Assembly (NCBI GenBank): GCA_003670825.1
Contig: QWQL01000074.1
Location: forward strand, 1-5,052
DNA: 5,052 bases
DNA from: Planctomycetota bacterium
Lineage (GTDB): Bacteria > Planctomycetota > Planctomycetia > Pirellulales > UBA1268
Direction of reading: 5' to 3'
The translations under genes and the position numbers were made by a program. This document shows positions 1 to 5,052 of this stretch, piece after piece (the stretch's first letter is position 1; the number at the start of each line of letters is the position of its first letter). The notes under the pieces were generated by a model. It did not search any database, was not told the DNA's origin, and saw only the letters and a program-made list of their open reading frames with translations.

Positions 1-1031
1 ATCTCTTTCAGCAAGCGGGTCATGGTGTTGGCATGCACACCCAGCAGTTTCGCGGCTCGGGCCTTATGGCCGCGGGTGACTTGAAGAGCTTCGCGGATGG
101 CCTGTTCCCGGAGTTTCGCAAGATCAAGGCACGGCAGGCGGCCTGAGGCTGCCACCGCGAGGGCGTCACCCTTCTTGACCGGCACCTTGGGCTCCATCTG
201 GAGCACGTAGGCCTGCTCGATCACGTGTTCCAGTTGACGCACGTTGCCGGGCCAGTTGAACGAGCAGAACTCTGCGACCGCGTCACCAGACGGAATCCAC
301 TTGGGCAGCCGGTAGCGTTCTGCAAACCGCTCCGAAAAGAAGTCGATGTAGGCCGGGATGTCCTCCGCCCGCTCCCGGAGGGGAGGAACGCGGAGTTCGA
401 TCATGTTGAGTCGGTAGTAGAGGTCTTCTCGGAACGTGCCCTTCTCGACCTCCGTTTCGAGGTCGCGATTGGTCGCCGCAACAATCTGCACGTTGATCGG
501 CACTGGTTCTGTAGCGCCGACAGACAGGACCTCGCGCTGCTGCAGAACTCGCAGGAGTTTGGCCTGGAGTTCCATCGGCATCTCCCCGATCTCATCGAGG
601 AAGACCATGCCGCCTTCGGCCGCACGGAAGATGCCCAGCGATCGGCCGTTGGCTCCGGTGAAGGCACCCTTCTCGTGACCGAAGAGTTGGCTCTCGGCAA
701 GCGACGGCGTGAGCGCCGCGCAGTTGACGGGGACGAACGCCTGATTCCTCCGCGGACCGCTGCGATGCAGGAGCCGCGCCCAGAGTTCCTTGCCGGTGCC
801 GGTCTCACCGCATACCAGCACCGTGCATTCGACTTCCGCGGCACGTTCGATCGACTTGGCGATCCGCCGCATCGCTGCGCTGGTGCCGAGCACCCAGTTG
901 CTGGAGTCGGTCGCCCCGGCGATTCTCGTGGCCCCGGTCGAATCGACCACCACCGCCGGGTCTAGCGAACCACCGCGTGGGTCGCGAACCGCACGTTCAG
1001 CAGACGCAAAGCTGGAGGGTCGCATAGTCAT
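1..1031 (-). CDS. Sigma-54-dependent activator, AAA+ plus Fis-type HTH (3' end cut by window edge)
   Basis: Bacterial enhancer-binding protein: it hydrolyses ATP to remodel the RNA polymerase-sigma-54 closed complex. 343 codons are visible, and the frame runs off the left edge inside the terminal helix-turn-helix, so few residues should be missing. Visible motifs are Walker A GETGTGKE (75-82), the sigma-54-contacting loop GAFTGA (122-127), Walker B MVFLDE (142-147), the arginine-finger segment FREDLYYRLN (200-209), the sensor II block WPGNVRQLE (260-268) and a Fis-type HTH with GHKARAAKLLG and NTMTRLLKE (about 313-343). Only about 48 residues precede the AAA+ domain, with no recognisable receiver, GAF or PAS domain, so the layout is PspF-like. 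The start is well fixed: an in-frame TAA lies three codons upstream of ATG at 1031, and the only nearby alternative is ATG at 1025. No Shine-Dalgarno sequence is visible. The target genes cannot be read from the window. Confidence 0.95.
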   Translation of the reverse strand, partial: MTMRPSSFASAERAVRDPRGGSLDPAVVVDSTGATRIAGATDSSNWVLGTSAAMRRIAKSIERAAEVECTVLVCGETGTGKELWARLLHRSGPRRNQAFVPVNCAALTPSLAESQLFGHEKGAFTGANGRSLGIFRAAEGGMVFLDEIGEMPMELQAKLLRVLQQREVLSVGATEPVPINVQIVAATNRDLETEVEKGTFREDLYYRLNMIELRVPPLRERAEDIPAYIDFFSERFAERYRLPKWIPSGDAVAEFCSFNWPGNVRQLEHVIEQAYVLQMEPKVPVKKGDALAVAASGRLPCLDLAKLREQAIREALQVTRGHKARAAKLLGVHANTMTRLLKE

Positions 1032-1090
1032 GGTGTCACTTTAGGCGAGGCCAGGAAGGGCCCCCGAGGCCGCCAACGAACTCAGACCAA

Positions 1091-1119
1091 AGTATCGCCG
1101 TCTTGAAACCGGAATGCAA
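1091..1119 (-). promoter_or_regulatory. Candidate sigma-70-type promoter for the sigma-54 activator gene
   Basis: On the minus strand TTGCAT (1114-1119) and GATACT (1091-1096) are separated by exactly 17 bases and lie about 60 bases upstream of the activator ATG. The -10 box matches the consensus at 4 of 6 positions and the -35 only at TTG. The gap (1032-1174) otherwise shows no gene. A 6-base inverted repeat, AAACCG/CGGTTT (1106-1111 and 1125-1130), brackets the -35 box, but arms this short are expected by chance in a gap of this size. No -24/-12 sigma-54 promoter was seen. Confidence 0.3.
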
Positions 1120-1174
1120 CACGGCGGTTTTGGCGGGGGCGAAATGCCCTCCATGCGGCCGGAAACCGTCGAAT

Positions 1175-1954
1175 TCAAGGTTTTTTCTCAGCCGGCGGCC
1201 CGGCGGTCGCTGCCAGAAAAACCAGGTGCTGCCAGGGCAGCCGATCGAACTCGCGGACCACCCCGAAGCCAGCCGCCCCGAGTTCGTCGCAGATCTGCGG
1301 CTTGGTCATCTTGTGAAGTGGTTGGATGGGCACCGCTGGATCCTCGCCGCGGAACTCCACCAGCGCGATCGTTCCCTCTGCCGCGAGGCTTCCGCGGATC
1401 TTCGCGAGCATCTGCTCGGGATGGGAGAACTCGTGATACACGTCGACGCACAGGCAGAGGTCGATCGTCGACTCGGGGAGCCGCGGGTCGATCTCGGTGC
1501 CGAGCACGGGCACGATGTTCGTGAGGCCTTCGCGTCCAGCGTGCTCCGCGAGCATGTGGAGCATCTGCGGTTGGATGTCGACTGCGTAGACGCGGCCCTG
1601 CGGGCCGACGCGGCGGGCGAGTTCGAGCGTGTAGAAGCCATTCCCGCAGCCCATGTCGCAGATGCTCTGACCGGGTTTGATGGCGAGCGCCTCCAGCAGC
1701 AGGCGACAGTCTTCCTCTCGCTGGCGACTGTCACGGACGAGCCAGGGAGCGCCGGTGAAGTGCATCGTGCGGGCGATCTCACGGCCGTGATGGTGGGTGG
1801 CCGCGGGCGGGATCGGGATCGACCGGTCGATCGCCATGTCAACGGGCAGCGGCCGGCCGGTTGGCTCGTCGGCTGCGGAGGCGGCTGATGATCCGCCGAC
1901 CAAGCAGAGGACGACGAGCAACCGAACGCGGAGAGACGTGACGATCGCGAACAT
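1175..1954 (-). CDS. Predicted exported class I SAM-dependent methyltransferase
   Basis: A 259-residue protein with a Rossmann-type SAM-binding domain. Motif I is CDMGCGNGFYTL (99-110). The acidic residue ending the second strand is D126 in VYAVDIQPQ. The post-motif strand is IDLCLCVDVYHEF (164-176), followed by a strand around GTIALVEFRGED (194-205) and a C-terminal GAAGFGVV (227-233) segment. Upstream of the fold are an HHHG cluster (54-57) and FTGAPWLVR (66-74), typical of a family of uncharacterised methyltransferases. Residues 1-28 look like a signal peptide: R9 and R11, a hydrophobic core LLVVLCLVGG, and cleavage around ASA-AD (25-29). There is no lipobox. The frame stays open upstream, but that part overlaps lpxI in another frame, and the signal peptide supports ATG at 1954. 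It follows lpxI by 49 bases. The acceptor substrate is unknown; a small molecule, lipid or protein are all possible. Confidence 0.85.
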   Translation of the reverse strand: MFAIVTSLRVRLLVVLCLVGGSSAASAADEPTGRPLPVDMAIDRSIPIPPAATHHHGREIARTMHFTGAPWLVRDSRQREEDCRLLLEALAIKPGQSICDMGCGNGFYTLELARRVGPQGRVYAVDIQPQMLHMLAEHAGREGLTNIVPVLGTEIDPRLPESTIDLCLCVDVYHEFSHPEQMLAKIRGSLAAEGTIALVEFRGEDPAVPIQPLHKMTKPQICDELGAAGFGVVREFDRLPWQHLVFLAATAGPPAEKKP

Positions 1955-1962
1955 GACGATAA

Positions 1963-1968
1963 AGTATA
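1963..1968 (-). promoter_or_regulatory. Candidate -10 element very close to the methyltransferase start
   Basis: On the minus strand TATACT (5 of 6 to TATAAT) ends 8 bases before the methyltransferase ATG at 1954. It stands out as an AT-rich patch in GC-rich DNA. No convincing -35 lies 17 bases upstream and there is no TGn extension. If it is active, transcription would begin within a few bases of the ATG and give a leaderless or near-leaderless mRNA, which fits the absence of a Shine-Dalgarno sequence. The alternative is plain readthrough from lpxI. Confidence 0.3.
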
Positions 1969-2003
1969 CGCCGATCCCCGGCGGACACTGCGGCCCGAGC
2001 AGA

Positions 2004-2927
2004 TCAGGCCACGGGGCGACAGCCCCCGACGAGCGGCAGTCCGCCGGCGTCGTGGCAGGACACCAGCGTGATTCCATGGCGGGTGGCCGCGGCCACCAGT
2101 TCGGGTTCATCGACGAGAATCGTCCTCCCCGCCTCGATCGCCAGCACGGTGGCGCCGGTCGCCGCGAGCGAGCCGAGCGTGCCCACGCCGATGGTGGGCA
2201 TGTCAAATCGCAGATCCTGCCGGGGCTTGGCCACCTTCACGACGGTCATGCCCCCGGTCGGGCACAGCCGCCCGGCACGACGAATGCACTCGTCGGTGCC
2301 CTCGATCGCCTCAAGCGCGAGCGGCGCACGATTTTTCACCACGACGGTCTGGCCGATGTCGAGCCGCCCGAGCTCCTTTGCGAGCTTCCAGCCGAAGACA
2401 ACGTCGGCGAGCTGCGTCGGCGAGAGCGGTGGCCCTGCGAGCAGGCCGTCGCTCGCCAGCAACTCCGGGGCGAAGTCAGTGGCCGGGCAGATGGCCACCC
2501 CAGCGGCATCGAACGTGGCGGCGATCGCCCCCAGGAGCGAATCGTCACGGTTGTCGCGGCGTCCGCTGATGAAGTGCGGCCAGAACGTTCTCAGACCCGC
2601 CCAGTCGGGACGATGCCGAAACCAGGCCCGCCTGGCGAAGATCTTCGCCTTGTGGATTTTGCCGGCCATCGTCGCCCGTCGCACACCATGCCGCAGGAAA
2701 AACTCGACGGCAGCGCCGATTTCTGCGACCCCCACCTGGCCGTGGGCGTCGGCGAGCGGCTCGAGCGCGGCGTCGGCGTGGTCGCGGATCGCGAGGATCG
2801 CCGTGCGGCCCCCGCGGCGGCGGACTGCCTCCGCGACGGCGACGGGGTAGCGGCCCCAGCCGGCGAGGATGCCGATGGTCTCGCCCTGAAGCGGGTCGTG
2901 CTGAGCTGGAAATGCCGGAACGGTCAT
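2004..2927 (-). CDS. lpxI: UDP-2,3-diacylglucosamine pyrophosphatase LpxI
   Basis: Lipid A pathway enzyme that hydrolyses UDP-2,3-diacylglucosamine to lipid X (2,3-diacylglucosamine 1-phosphate) and UMP at the cytoplasmic face of the inner membrane. It replaces the unrelated LpxH. The 307-residue protein carries the family (formerly DUF1009) landmarks in order: IGILAGWGRYPVAVAEA (18-34) in the N-terminal domain, MAGKIHK (87-93), RRDNRDDSLLGAI (123-135), EGTDECIRRAG (209-219), KVAKPRQDLRFDMPTIGVGT (231-250) and VLAIEAGRTILVD (261-273). The acidic residues in the RDD, EGTDE and QDLRFD blocks are those conserved across the family. It is a little longer than the roughly 270-280 residues usual, partly from about 16 residues before the first strand. 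The ATG lies 7 bases after the lpxD stop with no good Shine-Dalgarno sequence, so translation is probably coupled to lpxD. Confidence 0.93.
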   Translation of the reverse strand: MTVPAFPAQHDPLQGETIGILAGWGRYPVAVAEAVRRRGGRTAILAIRDHADAALEPLADAHGQVGVAEIGAAVEFFLRHGVRRATMAGKIHKAKIFARRAWFRHRPDWAGLRTFWPHFISGRRDNRDDSLLGAIAATFDAAGVAICPATDFAPELLASDGLLAGPPLSPTQLADVVFGWKLAKELGRLDIGQTVVVKNRAPLALEAIEGTDECIRRAGRLCPTGGMTVVKVAKPRQDLRFDMPTIGVGTLGSLAATGATVLAIEAGRTILVDEPELVAAATRHGITLVSCHDAGGLPLVGGCRPVA

Positions 2928-2934
2928 GGCGGCG

Positions 2935-3990
2935 TCAGGCGGCGTCGGCGGCGGGACGGGCGGGGGCCCCTTCGAGCTGCGTCACGCGGGCGGCGAGTTG
3001 CTTGACGTCGCGCCGCATGTCGGGCAGTTTGCTGAGGGCCGCGAGCTGCAACTTCCGGTCGCGGAGATCGATGGCCGGCTCGCCCAGCACAATCTTGCCG
3101 GCTTCAATATCGTTGGAGACGCCCGATCGCGCCCCGAGGATTGCCTTGTCGCCGATGTGCACGTGGTCGCGGACGCCGACCTGCCCGGCCATCACCACCC
3201 AGTCACCGGTCGTGGTGCTGCCCGCCACGCCCACCTGCGAGCAGATCATGTTGTGCCGCCCGAGCCGGCAGTTGTGGGCGATCATCACGAGGTTGTCGAT
3301 CTTGGTGCCCGTGCCGATGACGGTGGCGCCATACGTGCCGCGGTCGATCGTGGTGTTGGCTCCGATCTCGACGTCGGCGGCGAGTTCCACCCAGCCGAGC
3401 TGGGCCGAAATGGCGTAGCCCGTGGGCCCTGCCTTGTAGCCGAAGCCATGGCCGCCGAGCACGGCACCGGCATGGATGATGCACCGCTCGCCCACGACCG
3501 TGTTCTCGTAGAGCACGGCATTGGGGAAGATCACGCTGCCGGCACCGATCCGGCATCCGGCCATGAGGTGAACGCCCGGATGAATCGTGACGTCAGGGCC
3601 GATCTCGACATCGGCCGCCACGGTCACGAAGGGGTGGATGTCGGTTCCCGAGGCGATGTGGGCCGTCGCGTCGACCACCGCCTGTGGGCTCACCCCAAGG
3701 CGCTGCGGGTGCCGCTTCGGGCGGAACACCTCGATCACGGCGGTGAACGCGACGTGCACATCGGCCACCTCGATGGAGGGCCGGTCGAGCGGGCCGATTC
3801 CCACCGGCACGATCACCGCGCCGGCCCGGCTTTTCGCGAGCAGATGGAGTTTGTCGGCGGCGTCAAGGAAGCTGAGATCGTCGGTGCCAGCTGTTTCCAG
3901 CGTGGCGGCCGCTGCCATCGAACGCTCGGCTAAGCCACCCACCAGCCTGCCACCCACGAGGGTGGCGAGATCTCCAAGTGTGGTCGGCAT
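2935..3990 (-). CDS. lpxD: UDP-3-O-acylglucosamine N-acyltransferase LpxD
   Basis: Third enzyme of lipid A synthesis: it transfers a hydroxyacyl chain from acyl carrier protein to the 2-amino group of UDP-3-O-acylglucosamine in the cytoplasm. The protein has 351 residues, against 341 in E. coli. An N-terminal uridine-binding domain (about 1-98) contains DDLSFLD (37-43). A left-handed beta-helix of hexapeptide repeats (about 100-305) contains IHAGAVLGGHGFGY (172-185), NTTIDRGTYG (212-221), VMIAHNC (235-241) with the expected catalytic histidine H239, and RDHVHIGDKA (274-283) with H276. The C-terminus is an amphipathic, probably coiled-coil helix (about 313-340) followed by an Ala/Pro-rich tail. 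ATG at 3990 is strongly supported by AGGAGG seven bases upstream. lpxI follows directly; lpxC, fabZ, lpxA and lpxB are not adjacent on this side. Confidence 0.97.
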   Translation of the reverse strand: MPTTLGDLATLVGGRLVGGLAERSMAAAATLETAGTDDLSFLDAADKLHLLAKSRAGAVIVPVGIGPLDRPSIEVADVHVAFTAVIEVFRPKRHPQRLGVSPQAVVDATAHIASGTDIHPFVTVAADVEIGPDVTIHPGVHLMAGCRIGAGSVIFPNAVLYENTVVGERCIIHAGAVLGGHGFGYKAGPTGYAISAQLGWVELAADVEIGANTTIDRGTYGATVIGTGTKIDNLVMIAHNCRLGRHNMICSQVGVAGSTTTGDWVVMAGQVGVRDHVHIGDKAILGARSGVSNDIEAGKIVLGEPAIDLRDRKLQLAALSKLPDMRRDVKQLAARVTQLEGAPARPAADAA

Positions 3991-3997
3991 TCGCGAT

Positions 3998-4003
3998 CCT
4001 CCT
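3998..4003 (-). promoter_or_regulatory. Strong ribosome binding site of lpxD
   Basis: A perfect AGGAGG on the minus strand lies 7 bases before the lpxD ATG at 3990. It is the only strong Shine-Dalgarno sequence in the window and it fixes the lpxD start. lpxI, the methyltransferase and the activator have none that is comparable. Confidence 0.85.
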
Positions 4004-4037
4004 CATGCGCCACCGCCGATCGGGGCACGGGAGGCGG

Positions 4038-4066
4038 AGGATAGGGACGGCGTGCTTCAGCCGCAA
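4038..4066 (-). promoter_or_regulatory. Candidate sigma-70-type promoter for lpxD-lpxI
   Basis: On the minus strand TTGCGG (4061-4066) and TATCCT (4038-4043) are separated by exactly 17 bases. Transcription would begin near 4031, giving a leader of about 40 bases that ends in the strong lpxD ribosome binding site. The -10 matches the consensus at 4 of 6 positions and the -35 at TTG only. The -35 lies inside one copy of the 18-base repeat. The position and spacing are right, but both boxes are weak in GC-rich DNA. Confidence 0.35.
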
Positions 4067-4088
4067 GGCACACTCTGGCCGCAAGGCA
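4053..4088 (-). repeat. Imperfect tandem repeat, two 18-base units upstream of lpxD
   Basis: Two directly adjacent 18-base units (4071-4088 and 4053-4070, read on the minus strand) share 13 of 18 bases. They include an identical 11-base core, TGCCTTGCGGC, at 4078-4088 and 4060-4070. Each core also contains a short GCC-TTGC-GGC inverted repeat. The proximal copy covers the candidate -35 box of lpxD and the other lies one unit upstream. An exact 11-base match in a 144-base gap is unlikely by chance. The arrangement suits a regulator binding site, but it could equally be a small duplication. Confidence 0.6.
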
Positions 4089-4134
4089 GGCGTTTTGGGG
4101 CTCCGTCCCGCCGGTCCCCGCGATCGCCGTGGGC

Positions 4135-5052
4135 TCAGAGCCAGTCGCCGACGGTCTGCTCGAGCCGGGCCTCGACGGCCAGTTGCCGGAGCTTTTCCAT
4201 GGCCCGGGTCTGAATCTGTCGAATCCGTTCCTTGCACACGCCCATCTGGCTCCCCAGTTCGCGGAACGTGCGGGGCGGTTTCCCGTCGAAACCAAACCGG
4301 GCGATCACGATCTTTCGCTCCCGCGGCTCGAGTTCGCCAAGAAACTCTCCAAAGAGATTCTTGAGCACGGTGATCTGCTCGGTCGAGCAATACTCCGCCG
4401 TGGATTCCACCTCGGCCCGATCGCGGAGCGATTCGTCGTCGTTGACAAATCGTTTGCGAAACTGGCGGCCCCGGTGGGAAAGCCGGAAGAAGTGCCGCTG
4501 GATCGCGTAGGTCGCATAGGTGCTGAACCGGTTGCCGAGTGCGAAGTTGAACTTCTCCACCGACCGCATCAGGGCCACGTTGCCTTCGCTCACCAGTTCG
4601 TCGAACGCCCACGATGCGTCGATGAACTTCTTGGCGATCGAAACCACCAGCCGCAGGTTCGACGTGATCAGGATCGCTTTGACAGTCTCACCTTCGGCGA
4701 GCCAGCCCTCGACCTGCTCAATCTGACGAAGGGTGGCCCGCTTGCGATCGAGGCGTCCACGAACGCTGGCGGCTCGGAACTTCAGCCAGTTCATCCTGCG
4801 AAAATAGAACTGCTCTTCATCCTTCGAAATCAGCCGCGTTTGGTAGAGACTGGCGAGATAAGGTGACAGGCCCTTGGCATCTGCCGGCGGACCGCCGCCC
4901 TGCCCGAGCGGCACCGCAGCATCGGCCGGTGGTATGGTCGCCAGCTTTTCGGCTTCGGCTTTGGAAAACTGTCGGCAGGGAATGTAGTCGATGACCCGTG
5001 CAAAAAAGGCCTCGCGGCGGGCGGCGAGTTCGGCTCGCCGCCGCGCCACCGC
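4135..5052 (-). CDS. Sigma-70 family RNA polymerase sigma factor (5' end beyond window)
   Basis: Sigma subunit that directs RNA polymerase to promoters. The frame is open to the right edge; a GTG at 5049 exists, but the true start probably lies outside. The residues here are counted from that GTG (304 visible). An Arg/Ala-rich stretch with VIDYIP (19-24) precedes a low-complexity linker (about 40-60). A region 1.2-like block follows with PYLASLY (63-69). Region 2 carries NLRLVVSIAKKF (131-142), FDELVSEGNVALMRSVEKF (149-167) and GNRFSTYATYAIQRHFFR (172-189). Region 4 runs from LEPRERKIVIARFGF (240-254) to the helix-turn-helix TFRELGSQMGVCKERIRQIQ (261-280). Region 3 looks short. It has regions 1.2, 2 and 4 and is therefore not an ECF factor. 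Region 2.4 differs clearly from RpoD, so it is probably an alternative group 2/3-type factor of the planctomycete kind. No convincing terminator follows it before lpxD. Confidence 0.93.
   Translation of the reverse strand, partial: AVARRRAELAARREAFFARVIDYIPCRQFSKAEAEKLATIPPADAAVPLGQGGGPPADAKGLSPYLASLYQTRLISKDEEQFYFRRMNWLKFRAASVRGRLDRKRATLRQIEQVEGWLAEGETVKAILITSNLRLVVSIAKKFIDASWAFDELVSEGNVALMRSVEKFNFALGNRFSTYATYAIQRHFFRLSHRGRQFRKRFVNDDESLRDRAEVESTAEYCSTEQITVLKNLFGEFLGELEPRERKIVIARFGFDGKPPRTFRELGSQMGVCKERIRQIQTRAMEKLRQLAVEARLEQTVGDWL

Noticed and set aside
225..965. 246-codon open frame on the plus strand
   Set aside because: It lies antisense to the sigma-54 activator, whose motifs are unmistakable. 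The translation shows no domain, and long antisense frames are expected in GC-rich coding DNA.
1049..1076. GGCCTCG repeated twice in the activator leader
   Set aside because: Seven bases of GC-rich sequence repeated once in a short gap is not distinguishable from chance.
1125..1174. Possible terminator after the methyltransferase (GGGC-ATTTC-GCCC)
   Set aside because: The stem is only four base pairs and no T-run follows on the transcribed strand.
1955..2206. 84-residue N-terminal extension of the methyltransferase from an upstream ATG
   Set aside because: It overlaps lpxI on the same strand in a different frame, reads as low-complexity shadow sequence, and would bury the clear signal peptide starting at ATG 1954.
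1797..3005. 402-codon open frame on the plus strand
   Set aside because: It is antisense across the end of the methyltransferase, the gap, all of lpxI and part of lpxD. Its sequence is Arg/Gly/Pro-rich with no recognisable fold.
2926..3933. 335-codon open frame on the plus strand, rich in His, Asp, Gly and Val
   Set aside because: It is the exact antisense of lpxD. The composition reflects the hexapeptide-repeat codons read backwards, and there is no domain or ribosome binding site.
4085..4134. Possible terminator after the sigma factor gene (GGGG...CCCC)
   Set aside because: The stem has mismatches next to the four G-C pairs and no T-tract follows on the minus strand, so intrinsic termination is not supported.
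3863..4612. 249-codon minus-strand frame across the sigma factor-lpxD boundary
   Set aside because: It is out of frame with both genes, overlaps them heavily, and is a Pro/Arg-rich shadow with no domain.

Overview
This 5,052-base window is GC-rich and compact, and every gene I can support lies on the minus strand. In order of transcription (right to left in window coordinates) they are: a sigma-70 family sigma factor whose start lies beyond the right edge, lpxD, lpxI, a predicted exported class I SAM-dependent methyltransferase, and a sigma-54-dependent AAA+/Fis-type activator that loses only its extreme C-terminus at the left edge. I see no rRNA, tRNA, CRISPR array, insertion sequence or phage gene.

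The likely source is a Gram-negative bacterium of the planctomycete (PVC) type. This rests on the sigma factor, which has a basic N-terminal stretch with an IDYIP segment, a PYLASLY block and a non-RpoD region 2.4. It also rests on the methyltransferase family and on the use of LpxI rather than LpxH. It is an inference from family resemblance, not a proven assignment.

Region by region: 4135-5052 holds the sigma factor. A 144-base gap (3991-4134) follows, with a candidate promoter for lpxD, an 18-base imperfect tandem repeat over its -35 box, and the best Shine-Dalgarno sequence in the window. lpxD (2935-3990) and lpxI (2004-2927) are separated by 7 bases and almost certainly form one transcript. 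Then come 49 bases with a strong -10-like hexamer almost against the next start, the methyltransferase (1175-1954), a 143-base gap with a weak promoter candidate, and the activator (1-1031). No stretch of more than 300 bases lacks a gene.

How they work together: LpxD adds the N-linked acyl chain and LpxI later cleaves UDP-2,3-diacylglucosamine to lipid X, so the pair supplies two non-consecutive steps of lipid A synthesis. LpxA, LpxC, LpxB and FabZ are not in the window. The two transcription factors and the methyltransferase have no proven link to lipid A. The window looks mostly like ordinary core genome. The points most worth a second look are the altered promoter-reading residues of the sigma factor, the repeat upstream of lpxD, a SAM methyltransferase with an export signal, and the possible leaderless methyltransferase mRNA.
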